Origin: Methylovirgula sp963708155
Lineage (GTDB): Bacteria; Pseudomonadota; Alphaproteobacteria; Rhizobiales; Beijerinckiaceae
Assembly (NCBI GenBank): GCA_963708155.1
Contig: OY970183.1
Location: 2,878,827 to 2,942,826 of the forward strand
Direction: 5' to 3'
DNA: 64,000 bases
The first letter of the stretch is position 1. Each line of letters opens with the position of its first letter. The notes beneath the pieces were generated by a model. That model searched no databases. It was given only the letters and a program-made list of their open reading frames with translations, and was not told where the DNA came from. The translations under genes and the position numbers were made by a program. Below, piece by piece: positions 12,001 to 21,716 of this stretch.

Positions 12001-13064
12001 GCGTCAAAGCGAACGATCAGCGTCGTACCCTGTGGCGACGGCAACGTTTCAAGCTTGCCGCCGATCTGAACCGCCATCGCCTGCATGATGAGAAAACCGC
12101 TCGTGGCCGGATCCGCGAGATCAATGTGCCGCGGCAGGCCGCAGCCGTCGTCTTGAATGAGCAACAGGCAAGAGGCCGGGGTCGTGCGCTTGAGCGTGAC
12201 GGAAATCGTTCCGGCGTGCTTGTCAGGAAATGCGTGTTTCAACGCATTGCCGATGGCTTCGCCAATCAGCACTGACAAAGCCATCAGCTTTTCCGGGTTG
12301 TTGATATCGACATCGTCGGAAACGAAGCTGACAATTTTATGCGAAGCAGCGGCAGATTGAAAATCCGCGCAAAGCAATTGCAGATACTCTCCGATTGCAA
12401 GTCCTTCCAGGAACCGTTCGTTCAGCCGACGGCTGATCCGGCTCATCTCGACAACTCTCTGCCGGGCATCCTCGAGGACACGCACCGCGCCGGGATCCCA
12501 TCGCAGCTTCATTTTCTCCAAGGTCAGCAAGCTTGCCACGGCCTGCATGTTGCTGGTCATGCGATGCTGGAGCTCGCGCAACTTTCCATCGAGCGAATTG
12601 AGCTCCGCCGTCGTCTCGGCGTGCTCTCGCCGCATCTTGGCGAACCTCGCCCTGAGCGTGCTGATGACGAATATATACGCCGATATTACAATGGTATAAG
12701 CAACGTACGGCGCTATCAGCGTCCATCCTTGCACGCCACCAATAGGACCGGGCCATGCAAAGTAGAAAACACCGAGCGCCGACAAGGCTGCTGCCAGAGC
12801 GCCGGAGCCGGCGCCGCCGCAAAGAGTCGCCAAGCCGATAGCGGGTACGTAGAATAAAAGTGGGAAAGGGAACGTTGCAGGGCTTAAGGTGTTCTGCAGG
12901 AGGGCCGCCAGCGCCGTGAAAGCCGCGGCAAGGAGATAGCTACCGGCGCTATGCAGATCCGTCTGCTGCTCGACACGATCCATAAAATCGAAAATGCGCA
13001 TCGCACCCTCAAGCGGTGCTGGTGCGTAGGCGCTTCTGGCCAGCGGGTCATTTAACTTTGACAT
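11997..13064 (-). CDS. Membrane sensor histidine kinase, HisKA_2 / DUF4118 type
   Basis: Sensor kinase of 355 residues. Four hydrophobic helices at about 43-135 form a DUF4118-like (KdpD-type) membrane module. A short coiled coil follows, then a HisKA_2 phosphoacceptor segment (LRELQHRMTSNMQAVASLL, phospho-His near 165). The C-terminal ATPase domain has an N-box (IGEAIGNALKHAF) and a G-box (IQDDGCGLP). No response regulator gene is adjacent, so the partner is unknown. It is divergent from the FNR-like regulator at 13145 with 80 bp between, which suggests shared control or a linked stimulus (inference). The 3' end overlaps the hydrolase stop. Confidence 0.85.
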   Translation of the reverse strand: MSKLNDPLARSAYAPAPLEGAMRIFDFMDRVEQQTDLHSAGSYLLAAAFTALAALLQNTLSPATFPFPLLFYVPAIGLATLCGGAGSGALAAALSALGVFYFAWPGPIGGVQGWTLIAPYVAYTIVISAYIFVISTLRARFAKMRREHAETTAELNSLDGKLRELQHRMTSNMQAVASLLTLEKMKLRWDPGAVRVLEDARQRVVEMSRISRRLNERFLEGLAIGEYLQLLCADFQSAAASHKIVSFVSDDVDINNPEKLMALSVLIGEAIGNALKHAFPDKHAGTISVTLKRTTPASCLLLIQDDGCGLPRHIDLADPATSGFLIMQAMAVQIGGKLETLPSPQGTTLIVRFDA

Positions 13065-13144
13065 AGGCGAATCGCCAAGTACGGCCTCTGATCGATCTGA
13101 AAGCCTCTTGAAACTCGCGGATTTTTGCCATTGGAATTGATTTT

Positions 13145-13891
13145 ATGACGACAGCAAATCAGAACGTCGCCACGCCTTGTGCAAAATGTCCCTTGCGCCA
13201 GCTGCCCGTCTTTAGCCGTCAGCTTGTCGATGTAGACGTCATTCAGGCTTTCAAAATCGGTGAGCTTACCGTCGGCGCCGGCGGAACCATATTGCTTGAG
13301 AAGGCCCGCGCGAGCCATCTGTTTACGGTATTGTCGGGCTGGGCCTTTCGCTACAAAACCCTCGAGGACGGCCGTCGCCAGATCATAAACTACGCGCTGC
13401 CTGGCGATTTTCTAGGCCTGCAATCTTCCATGTCGGAAGTCATGGGCCATGGTATCGAGGCGCTGACCGATTCCGTGCTCTGCGTCTTCCCGCGCGACAA
13501 GCTTTGGACGTTCTTCGCGAACGACACGCAACTCGCCTATGACGTCACCTGGCTCGCGGCCAGCCATGAACGCAGCCTCGACGAACAAATCTTGTCTCTC
13601 GGGCGCAGAACCGCAATCGAGCGCATCGCTTATCTGCTTTGGTTTCTCTTCGATAAGGCGCGCGGACTTGGAATGACTAAGCGCAACCGGCTCGACATGC
13701 CCATGCGGCAAAGTCATCTTGCCGATACGCTCGGCCTCTCCGTCGTACACACCAACAAGACCTTGCAGCGACTACGCAAGGAGGGATCGATCGAACTTGA
13801 TGACCGGGCCTTGAGGATCATCAATGAAGATGCGTTGAAGAGATTGGGGCGCGTGGACGACGTCGAGAACGCCGCGCGCCCGCTCCTTTAA
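13145..13891 (+). CDS. FNR/CRP-family transcription regulator with an incomplete FNR cysteine set
   Basis: Cyclic-nucleotide-fold effector domain (about residues 35-130), dimer helix, and a winged helix with MRQSHLADTLGLSVVHTNKTLQRL as recognition region. The N-terminus CAKCPLRQL aligns with the cluster-binding segment of E. coli FNR: C12 and C15 match C20 and C23, the C29 position is proline 21, and C113 matches C122. So only three of the four ligands are present, and oxygen sensing through a classical 4Fe-4S cluster is doubtful. Divergent from the sensor kinase. Start: ATG 13145, after a short A/T-rich stretch with no strong Shine-Dalgarno. Confidence 0.88.
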   Translation: MTTANQNVATPCAKCPLRQLPVFSRQLVDVDVIQAFKIGELTVGAGGTILLEKARASHLFTVLSGWAFRYKTLEDGRRQIINYALPGDFLGLQSSMSEVMGHGIEALTDSVLCVFPRDKLWTFFANDTQLAYDVTWLAASHERSLDEQILSLGRRTAIERIAYLLWFLFDKARGLGMTKRNRLDMPMRQSHLADTLGLSVVHTNKTLQRLRKEGSIELDDRALRIINEDALKRLGRVDDVENAARPLL

Positions 13892-13905
13892 AAACTGTCT
13901 GGCGT

Positions 13906-14472
13906 CTAGACTTCCGGCACCGGAATGTCGAACGTGTTGAGCGTGATCGACACAAGCGCATAAAGCCCGACGAGATAGGAAAGCTCCGCCGCGCCGTGCG
14001 GGGTGAAGAGCTGCAGCGCGGTCCGGTAGGTCAGCTCCGGCAAGGTGCCGCCGCTGATGAGGGCGCTGGCGAAATCATAGGCGACGGCCTCTTCCCGAGT
14101 TAGATCGACAGGGCGCTGACCGGCGATGATCGTCGAGATCTTTTCATCCGAAAGACCGCGCAACTCGCCCACCAGCACATGCGCATAAAGCTCATAGGCG
14201 GATTTGAAATGCGCGCCGGTGACGAGAATGGCGACCTCGCGCACATTGCGCGGCAGCACAGGCTTGTCGGCGAGCGCCCGTACGAGATGCCAGCTCGCTT
14301 CCCCGAACTTTGGCTCGTTAAGCCAAGCCGTCCACGGTCCAATCAGCGCGCCATCACTGCGGATGGCGGTGAAACCCTTAAAATTCGTCTCAATCCCCTC
14401 CTTCATGTCGTTATAGAGGACGCGCTGCTCGGGGCTGAGTTCGGCAGGAGGAATCGGCGTCAGGCGGGGCAT
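13906..14472 (-). CDS. Carboxymuconolactone decarboxylase / AhpD-fold protein
   Basis: All-helical AhpD-like protein of 188 residues. The core runs ASWHLVRALADKPVLPRNVREVAIL..TGAHFKSAYELYAHV, the usual active-site helix region. There is no CxxC, so it is not a redox-active AhpD; it resembles the gamma-carboxymuconolactone decarboxylase branch, whose members often have unknown substrates. ATG 14472 follows GGAG; an upstream in-frame ATG at 14529 gives an unlikely N-terminus. Convergent with the FNR-like gene with 14 bp between. Confidence 0.8.
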   Translation of the reverse strand: MPRLTPIPPAELSPEQRVLYNDMKEGIETNFKGFTAIRSDGALIGPWTAWLNEPKFGEASWHLVRALADKPVLPRNVREVAILVTGAHFKSAYELYAHVLVGELRGLSDEKISTIIAGQRPVDLTREEAVAYDFASALISGGTLPELTYRTALQLFTPHGAAELSYLVGLYALVSITLNTFDIPVPEV

Positions 14473-14560
14473 GGCGGCTCCTTGCGGCTCGCGGAAGTCG
14501 GATCGCCAACACTCTAGCCCGCGATCCACATGCCAGTGTGACGACGGTTCCGCGCGTAGG

Positions 14561-15671
14561 TCAATTCGCCTCGGCGATCAGGCCACCCGGCAAGGGCTCC
14601 GCGACTCCTGTGGTTGTCGGAAACGTGATCGGCAGATTCTTCAGCCGCCGTACGGCAAGATAAGCGAAGGCCTGCGCCTCCAGCGCATCCCCCGACCAGC
14701 CGAGCCTCTCAGCCAGCACCAATCCGCACGGCAGAAGTTGCATCAAGTGCCAGCGTAGCGTCAGATTATGCGCGCCGCCGCCAGCGACGACGACAAGCTT
14801 GGGCTGCTTCGGTAGATGGTCGAGCGCGCGGGCGATGCTGTACGCGGTGAAGGCGGTGAGCGTCGCGACCGCGTCTTCCAGCGGCAGCGCGGCGACGGCA
14901 GCGCTCGAAAATGCATTGCGGTCGAGCGATTTCGGCGGCGGCAGCGCGAAAAAAGGATGCGCCAGCAGTTCGGCGAGCGCGGCGGCATTGACCTTTCCGG
15001 CTGCGGCGGTAGCCCCGCCGTGGTCCATCTTCTCGCCGGTCCGCGATAACATCATGTCGTCGATCAGAGCATTGCCCGGCCCCGTATCGAAGGCGATTGG
15101 CGCAGCGCCATCGACATAGGTGAGGTTTGCGACGCCGCCGATGTTGACGATGACGACTGGCTCGACGAAACCCGCCGCTTCGACCAGCGCGCGGTGATAG
15201 ACGGGCACCAGCGGCGCACCCTGCCCGCCGGCCGCCACGTCGGCAGCACGAAAATCATAAGCCACCGGCCGGCCAAGAGCCTGCGCAAGTTGAACGCCGT
15301 CGCCGATCTGCACCGTGAAACGCTCGGCCGGACGATGAATCACGGTCTGGCCGTGAAAGCCGACAATGTCGACGGAAGCCGGATCGATCATTTCCGCGAT
15401 GAGAAAGTCGCGCACCGCCTCGGCATGGCGCGTTGTGACGCGACGTTCGGCCTCCGCAAGAACGCCGGGGCGCGCATTGCGCATGGCAGGGTCGGCTGGC
15501 AAGTCTTGCGCGGCGGCCAAAGCGGCGCGCAGTAAGCGCGCGATCTTCGTCATTGTAGGCGAAAGACCGCGAAGGCCCCTGCGTGACGTCCGCCGCGCCA
15601 TCCGTCTCAATGAGGGCAACATCGATTCCATCGAGAGAAGTTCCGCTCATCAAGCCAAGCGCGCGCGTCAC
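14561..15671 (-). CDS. anmK: Anhydro-N-acetylmuramic acid kinase AnmK (frame break)
   Basis: Phosphorylates and opens 1,6-anhydro-MurNAc during cell-wall recycling. The N-terminal piece starts at GTG 15671 (GGAG nine bases upstream) and reads ALGLMSGTSLDGIDVALIETDG. The remaining domain in the next frame has DIVGFHGQTVIHRP, VNIGGVANLTY, AFDTGPGNALIDDMM and VVVAGGGAHNLTL. The shift lies near 15535 (YNDEDRA/LLRAAL). About 370 residues when repaired, the usual length. In many Hyphomicrobiales anmK is immediately divergent from tyrS; here a ParA-like gene sits between them. Confidence 0.93.
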
Positions 15672-15848
15672 CGATATTTTCTCCAGCTGGTTCGAGCCGC
15701 CTATTATGACAATCCACTGTAAAAAAAGCGATTGTGCGATCACGCCTCTGGAAAAAACTTGCGCCCGCCTGCTGATGCTCCTTGTATTTCAGGCGCGGCG
15801 GGGACCGCAGTTCATCTCTTACAAAGCGAAGGGTGTGAGGCGCTTGGC

Positions 15849-16502
15849 ATGAAGAAGGAACTCAGCCTCGTTGCCTTCGTCGGCCAGAAAGGCGGCGTCG
15901 GCAAAAGCAGCCTCGCGCGTCTTCTCGCCGTCGCGGCGGGGCGCGCGGGCCACAAGGTTTTGCTCGCGGATTTCGATCTTGAGCAATTGACCTGCGTTGA
16001 ATGGAATGCCGCGCGTTTGCGCCGCGACATCGCGCCCGAAATCGACGTGCGCGCGTTCAAAAGCCTGAAAAAACTGCGCAAGACCGAGGAGAATTTCGAC
16101 CTCATCGTCGCCGATACGCGCGGACTCGCCGACGATCTGACGAAAGAGGTCGCGGAGGAAAGCTCCGTCGTCTTTCTGCCGACCGGCACGTCGGAAGACG
16201 ATCTGCGCCCTACCCTCGCCCTCGCCCGCCGCCTCGCCCGCCAGGGCGCGGACGGCAAGATCGCCCTGATCCTGTCGAAGACCGGCCGTTCCGAGCGCCA
16301 GATCGCGCAGGCGCGGCAGAAGATCGAGACGGAGGGCTTCCCGCTGCTGCCCGGCGCCTGGGCCCTGCGCGACGGCCTGCAATCGGAATTCGACCACGGC
16401 GGCACCGGGCTCGAAGCCGCGAACCATTATCTGCGCGAAATTGCCGAGAGCGTCGGCGCTACCATGCTGAAGCGGGTGTTCGGCGAAACCGGCAGCCCTT
16501 GA
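15849..16502 (+). CDS. ParA/MinD-family P-loop ATPase, orphan
   Basis: Deviant Walker A ATPase of 217 residues. FVGQKGGVGKSSLARLLA is at about 8-25 (signature lysines in KGGVGKS), ADFDLEQLT is the switch I/A' region, and LIVADTRG is Walker B. The next part, VVFLPTGTSEDDLRPTLALA, is as in cellulose-synthesis/partition ParA relatives. The start is ATG 15849 because the motif sits near the N-terminus in the family; the frame is open upstream. No ParB, MinC/E, flagellar or chemotaxis partner is adjacent, so its cargo is unknown. It lies between the divergent anmK and the co-directional tyrS (49 bp gap). Confidence 0.85.
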   Translation: MKKELSLVAFVGQKGGVGKSSLARLLAVAAGRAGHKVLLADFDLEQLTCVEWNAARLRRDIAPEIDVRAFKSLKKLRKTEENFDLIVADTRGLADDLTKEVAEESSVVFLPTGTSEDDLRPTLALARRLARQGADGKIALILSKTGRSERQIAQARQKIETEGFPLLPGAWALRDGLQSEFDHGGTGLEAANHYLREIAESVGATMLKRVFGETGSP

Positions 16503-16551
16503 CGCGGCGCTGCCGGGGGGTAGGTTCGCCGCGCCTTTCCTAATCGCGCAG

Positions 16552-17818
16552 GTGCCCGTGTCCGAAGCCTTCCGCCCGACATCCGACTTTCTCCAGGTGC
16601 TCTCCGCGCGGGGGTTCCTGCATCAGTGCTCGGACCTCGCCGGGCTCGATGAAAAGGCGAAGAGCGGCGATCTCGTCGCCTATATCGGTTTCGATTGCAC
16701 CGCGCCCTCGCTGCATGTCGGCTCGCTCGTCCAGATCATGATGCTGCGCTGGCTGCAGAAGACCGGCGGCAAGCCAATCGCGCTGATGGGCGGCGGCACG
16801 ACCCGCGTTGGCGATCCCTCGGGCAAGGACGAAAGCCGCAAGCTGCTGACCGAAGAGACGATCGAGGCCAACAAGGCGGGGATCAAGCAGGTCTTCTCCA
16901 AGTTCCTGACCTTCGGCGCCGCGCAGGCACGATGCGATCATGGCCGACAATGCCGATTGGCTGCTCGGCCTCAACTACATCGACTTTTTGCGCGACATCG
17001 GACGGCATTTCTCCGTCAATCGCATGCTGGCAATGGATTCGGTCAAGCTGCGGCTCGAGCGTGAACACGAACTCTCCTTCCTCGAATTCAACTACATGTG
17101 CCTGCAGGCCTATGATTTCGTCGAATTGAGCCGCCGCTACGGCGTGACGCTGCAGATGGGCGGCTCCGACCAATGGGGCAATATCATCACCGGCATCGAC
17201 CTTGGCCGCCGGCTCGGCACACCGCAGCTTTACGCGCTGACCTCGCCGCTGCTCGCCACTGCCTCGGGCGCTAAAATGGGCAAGACCGCGCAGGGCGCCG
17301 TCTGGCTCGATGCCCAGATGCTCTCCGTCTATGACTATTGGCAATATTGGCGCAATTGCGAAGACGGCGACGTCGCCCGCTTCCTGAAGCTTTTTACCGA
17401 ACTGCCGCTGCACGAAATCGACCGCCTCGCCGCGCTCCGCGACGCCGAGATCAATGAAGCCAAGAAGATCCTCGCGACGGAAGCGACGGCCATGGTCCAT
17501 GGCCGCGCGGCGGCCGAGCACGCCGCCGAGACTGCGCGGCAAGCCTTTGAAGAGGGCATTGCCGCCGCGAGCTTGCCGAGCGTCGGTATCGCGCGGTCAG
17601 AACTTGAGGCGGGCCTTGGCGTGCTCTCCGCTTTCATGAAGGCAGGGCTCGTTGGCTCGACCGGAGAAGCGCGGCGGCAGATCAAGGGCGGCGGGTTGAA
17701 GGTCAACGACGCTACGGTAGCGGACGAACGCGCGAATCTCGGCTTGGATGACCTGATCGACGGCGCGATAAAACTCTCGCTCGGCAAGAAGAAGCACGTG
17801 CTGCTGAAGACGGAGTAG
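16552..17818 (+). CDS. tyrS: Tyrosyl-tRNA synthetase (frame break)
   Basis: Class I aminoacyl-tRNA synthetase. The HIGH-type motif is PSLHVGS, with YIGFDCTAPS before it. DNADWL..NYIDFLRDIGRHFSVN, QMGGSDQWGNI, and the KMSKS-type GAKMGKT follow. The C-terminal S4 domain is GLVGSTGEARRQIKGGGLKVND. One extra base near 16921-16926 moves the reading frame (LTFGAA/HDAIMADNADW). About 422 residues when repaired. The GTG at 16552 is the most upstream in-frame start, with a second GTG at 16558. As an essential gene its frame break argues for sequencing error. Confidence 0.95.
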
Positions 17819-17842
17819 ACTTCCTCCGCGGTCAGTTGGCGT

Positions 17843-17915
17843 GTCATTGCGAGCGAAGCGAAGCAATCCAAAATCATAGGCTGGATTGCTTCGTCACTGC
17901 GTTCCTCGCAATGAC
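17843..17915. repeat. Palindromic repeat element (GTCATTGCGAG... family)
   Basis: A 73-bp imperfect palindrome: outer arms GTCATTGCGAG (17843-17853) and CTCGCAATGAC (17905-17915), with inner arms AAGCAATCC and GGATTGCTT. The sequence resembles a dispersed palindromic repeat found between genes in many proteobacteria. It lies between the ends of convergent tyrS and the AsmA-like gene, so its hairpin could stop transcription in both directions. A shorter hairpin with the same CATTGCGAG arm follows rplI at 59252. Confidence 0.75.
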
Positions 17916-17980
17916 GGAGTACTGCGCCGGAGGAGATAGCTTATTGCCCGCCCTCCCGGCCGGGCGCAGGCGGAGGCGTC

Positions 17981-20900
17981 TCAGAACTCGCTGTCGGGAT
18001 TGGTCAGATCGATCGAGCCGAAGATTTTACGCAGGATGCCGGGCGCAATCGAGAAGGGATTGATGTTCAGCGTCGGCTGCCGCGGCGAACCGACGATGTG
18101 ATAATTGACGGCGAAGAGTCCTTCGTTCGAACCGCCGGCAAGCAAGCCGAAAAACGGAATTTTCGTGAAGAAATTGTTCACGTCATAGGCCGGCACGAAA
18201 GTGCCCTGCAGATCGACGCGGCTCGCCGCGAAATCGAGCCAGCCATTGGCGGTGACGCCGATTTGCGAGCCGTAGATCACGCCGTCACTGATGTCGAGGC
18301 GGCCTTCGGCGCGCTGAAAATTCACCTGCAATTTGCGGAAGGAAACAGCGTCCGGGTCGAAGGCCGGCTCGCCGGTCCGGGTGTCGCGCGGCACGCCTTC
18401 GGAGACGAGGCGGCGCAACGCCGGCTCGTCCGCAAGGACGAAGTTTTTGACCACGAGCGAGCCGGCCATCGCGTCATGGCCAAGACGCATCGCGACATTC
18501 AACACGCCGCCCTTCATATGTTTGTAGAGATCGATGAAGGCGAGAAGGCCGCCGGCATTGTCGGTCGTGAGGTCAAGCTGGGGCGCCGGGGAATCGGCGT
18601 GATCGAGATGACCGACGATTGTCGATTGACGGCCCATGCGCGCAGTGAGCGCGAACTCTTTCAGCATATCGCTGTTTTTGACGAGATGCAGATCGACATT
18701 GCTCATCGCGACCTTGTTGAAGCCGACGAGGCTCTCCGCCTTCATCGCGACATCGATGTTGAGATCGTTCGTCGTCTTTGCGAGGAGATGCGCCGTCGGC
18801 TTGCCTTTCGCCGCGTGAGGCGAAGCTTCATCCTCCCCGCTGTCTTCAGCGTGGGACAGCGTTAGTGTTTTCAGAAACGGGCGCCCATCGAAAGAGGCGG
18901 CGTGGATGACGACCTTGACGGTGTCTCCGGCCTTGCTGAGATCGACCTTCGCGTCGTCGCCCGGCGAGAGTTTGACCTGTGTCAGATGCGCGGAAAATTG
19001 CGAAGGATCATCCGGCGTGCCGATCTTGACCGATCCCTTGATCGACGCGCCGCCAGCGTCGAGGACGAGCTGATCGAGTGATGTCGTGTGGTCGTCGTTG
19101 GCGGATAATATGAAGCTCGCTTTTCCCGGCTTGCCCGCGGGCTTGACGATGCCGAGCCCGTCGATTTCGGCGCGCGCCAGATCGAGATCGATCTGTGCTT
19201 TGACGGGCGCCGGCGCGCCGAGCGGCGCGGTAATGCGCATGCCGATGGGACCGGAGAGACCGGGCAACACAGCGAGGCCCTGCTTGGCGCGGGCGGCGTC
19301 ATCCATCTCCATGGAGACGACCGCCGTGCCGTAGGGCGCGCCGACCGGCCGCGTGACATCGATGTCGGCGATGCCGCCGAGGCAATGACCCTTGCCCCAG
19401 GCGTGCAGCCCATCGTTATTGACGGTGACCCTGAGCGTGGCATCGGTGAGATCCTGATTGCCGAGCAGCTTCTGGGCGGAGAATTGTGTCGTCGTGGAAT
19501 CGACGGTGAGCTTGAAATCCCGCTTCGGATCGGCGCCGGGCCCGAGCCGCAACTGGATACCAAGCTGCCCGTCGATCTGGCCGCCGATCTTCGTCGTATC
19601 GACCGGCAACGAGACGAAGGGCTTCAAGGCATCGAGGTTAAGCAGCGCCCCGACAGCACGCACATCGCCGGTCACGCGGGCGGAAAATTCCGCCGGGGTC
19701 GGCCTTATCTCGGCATGGTCGATATGGAATCCGCCTTGAGACAAGGTCAGCACACCAACGGAACCGACCTGCATATGCCCGCTCGTCGCGGTAAAGGTCG
19801 AGGTGCGGCCGGCGATATGGCCGAAGCCCTCAACACCGTCGAGCGGCGGCACGCCCTTCAGGAAGGTGAGCGAGCCGTTGGAAACCGCGAAATCGATCGC
19901 GAGCGCAGGGTTCGGCGGCGGATATTGATGATGCATGTGATCGATCATCGCCGCATCGAAATTCATCCGCAGCGTGCCGCGCGTGAAAATTCCGCCTTTG
20001 ACATGCTCCAGAAACCAGGCGCGGATATCGGCGGCCATGAAGGCTGGCCAGAGCCTCATCACGACTTTCGCCGGCGTCGGCGAAAGCGAAGCGCCCATGC
20101 TCATATGCGGGCCGTTTTTCCAATCGACGGCGCCCGCCATCGCGAACCCATTGTTGGGTCCGCTAAAGGCGAACCGATCGATATGGAAGGTCTTTTCGTC
20201 GAGGGCGAGACGGCCTTGGAAATTGATATGGTCGAAGAATATCGGATCTTCGCCCGGCCGCTCCATGCCGTAAACGCCGCGCTTCGAATTGGTCAAGCCG
20301 ATCAACCAGTCGTCGCCCTCGCGCACCGGCGGCGTGATCGCGCCGTGCAGGGTGATGTCGGTTTGACCGGTCCGGATCTCGGCATTGTCGATGATCATTT
20401 GTCGCTCGACGCCGTCCCAGTGAAGCGACGTGTCGATGGAATCGATCAGCCGCGGTTCGTCGTTGGGATCATCGAAACGCAAATAGCCGGGGTCGAAATG
20501 CAGGCTGCCGCTCGTATCCGTTAGTTGGTTTTTGGCATCGATCGCCACGGTGAGATGGCTCGACACCGGCATGTCGAAGTCCGCGCCAATATTGCGGGCG
20601 CCACTGACAAGTGAAATCTCGTCGATGGAGATATTCTTGAAATTGAAATCGAGCCGTCTCGCCGCGCCGGGCTTTCCGGCCGCGCGCGCCGACACCGACC
20701 AGGGACCATTCGGGCCCTGCGCCGAAAGATCGAAATTGGTGCCCCCGCCCGCCTTGGCGAGCGAAAGCTGGAGGCCATCGTAGAGCTTGGTTTCGTGATT
20801 GAGTTCGTCCTCAATAACGAAACGGCCCTGCGAAATCGCAACGCGATCGATTTTCGCCAGCGGCCCCGTCGGCCGCGTCGCGACGTCAATCAACAGCCGT

Positions 20901-21574
20901 AGCGCGGCGGCGATGCGCTTCATCGCCAGCGAGCGTGGTCGCGCGGCTCCGGCGAGCGGCGGCAGTTCCGGCGCCACCGGTGCCGATGCGCCGGGCGTCG
21001 CCATCGCCGCCGTAAGGGAACTGACGAGCAGACTCTGCTGCTTGCCATTGCCCGCCGAAACGGCCAGAGAGCCATCCGGCCGCAAGGCGAGGCGCACTTC
21101 TATGCCGAAGATTTCAAGCCGGGTCGGCACCACCTTGCCATAGATGAGCGAGATGAGATCGACGGAGATTTCGGCATGCGGCGCCGAGAGGATTGTCGCA
21201 CCTTCGCGGTTTTCCAGAGTGAGGTTATCGATCGCCAGCGTCGGGCCGAGTCCGTGCGTCGTGACCGACAAGCCGCCGAGTTTGAACGCATAATCGGGGG
21301 CGACCTTCTCATTGAGCGCCTGCGTGATGCGCGGCCCCAGGCTCGCGAGAACAATCGGGCCCTTGGCCAGATAAAGCCCCACCAGCGTGACGGCGATGAC
21401 GCCGATCAGCACGAGACCGCCGCGCGAACCCACAAGCCGGCGCGTCAGCCAGATGAGAAGCGTAAATTGCGGGCGCAAAGGGCTGCGCAGCACAGCGGGT
21501 GCATGCATTTCGCGCCGGACGAGGGCGTCCCTGGTCTCGCGCATGCCGCCAATATCGTCGCTGTGATCGACCAA
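17981..21574 (-). CDS. Large AsmA-like (YhdP/DUF3971-type) inner-membrane-anchored protein
   Basis: A 1197-residue protein with one N-terminal membrane helix (about 52-71) and a very long periplasmic region of repeated short beta strands. The C-terminal part (YHIVGSPRQPTLNINPFSI and the preceding GWLDFAASRVDLQGTFVPAY) matches the AsmA-like C-terminal region. This family is thought to span the periplasm and affect outer-membrane lipid transport. No enzymatic motif is visible. It stands alone, divergent from bcp and convergent with tyrS. Start: ATG 21574; the methionine at residue 11 is an alternative. Confidence 0.85.
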   Translation of the reverse strand: MVDHSDDIGGMRETRDALVRREMHAPAVLRSPLRPQFTLLIWLTRRLVGSRGGLVLIGVIAVTLVGLYLAKGPIVLASLGPRITQALNEKVAPDYAFKLGGLSVTTHGLGPTLAIDNLTLENREGATILSAPHAEISVDLISLIYGKVVPTRLEIFGIEVRLALRPDGSLAVSAGNGKQQSLLVSSLTAAMATPGASAPVAPELPPLAGAARPRSLAMKRIAAALRLLIDVATRPTGPLAKIDRVAISQGRFVIEDELNHETKLYDGLQLSLAKAGGGTNFDLSAQGPNGPWSVSARAAGKPGAARRLDFNFKNISIDEISLVSGARNIGADFDMPVSSHLTVAIDAKNQLTDTSGSLHFDPGYLRFDDPNDEPRLIDSIDTSLHWDGVERQMIIDNAEIRTGQTDITLHGAITPPVREGDDWLIGLTNSKRGVYGMERPGEDPIFFDHINFQGRLALDEKTFHIDRFAFSGPNNGFAMAGAVDWKNGPHMSMGASLSPTPAKVVMRLWPAFMAADIRAWFLEHVKGGIFTRGTLRMNFDAAMIDHMHHQYPPPNPALAIDFAVSNGSLTFLKGVPPLDGVEGFGHIAGRTSTFTATSGHMQVGSVGVLTLSQGGFHIDHAEIRPTPAEFSARVTGDVRAVGALLNLDALKPFVSLPVDTTKIGGQIDGQLGIQLRLGPGADPKRDFKLTVDSTTTQFSAQKLLGNQDLTDATLRVTVNNDGLHAWGKGHCLGGIADIDVTRPVGAPYGTAVVSMEMDDAARAKQGLAVLPGLSGPIGMRITAPLGAPAPVKAQIDLDLARAEIDGLGIVKPAGKPGKASFILSANDDHTTSLDQLVLDAGGASIKGSVKIGTPDDPSQFSAHLTQVKLSPGDDAKVDLSKAGDTVKVVIHAASFDGRPFLKTLTLSHAEDSGEDEASPHAAKGKPTAHLLAKTTNDLNIDVAMKAESLVGFNKVAMSNVDLHLVKNSDMLKEFALTARMGRQSTIVGHLDHADSPAPQLDLTTDNAGGLLAFIDLYKHMKGGVLNVAMRLGHDAMAGSLVVKNFVLADEPALRRLVSEGVPRDTRTGEPAFDPDAVSFRKLQVNFQRAEGRLDISDGVIYGSQIGVTANGWLDFAASRVDLQGTFVPAYDVNNFFTKIPFFGLLAGGSNEGLFAVNYHIVGSPRQPTLNINPFSIAPGILRKIFGSIDLTNPDSEF

Positions 21575-21716
21575 ACCGGAAGTGGCCCTTCGGCAACAGA
21601 CTGAACTGGAAAGCCGATTCGTACCCGAATATACGTGGCTTGTCGAAATCCCATGCGCTCGACTGGCCCGGCTCGCGTAAGCGTTTGCCGTTTAATGAGA
21701 CGAAAGGAAGGCGGAA

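Noticed and set aside
13065..13144. Canonical FNR/CRP box in the kinase-regulator gap
   Set aside because: The closest stretch (CTGATCGATCTGAA) does not match TTGAT-N4-ATCAA in both arms.
18098..18865. Plus-strand open frames opposite the AsmA-like gene
   Set aside because: Several such frames occur here; none resembles a protein, and the minus strand has one continuous 1197-codon frame.
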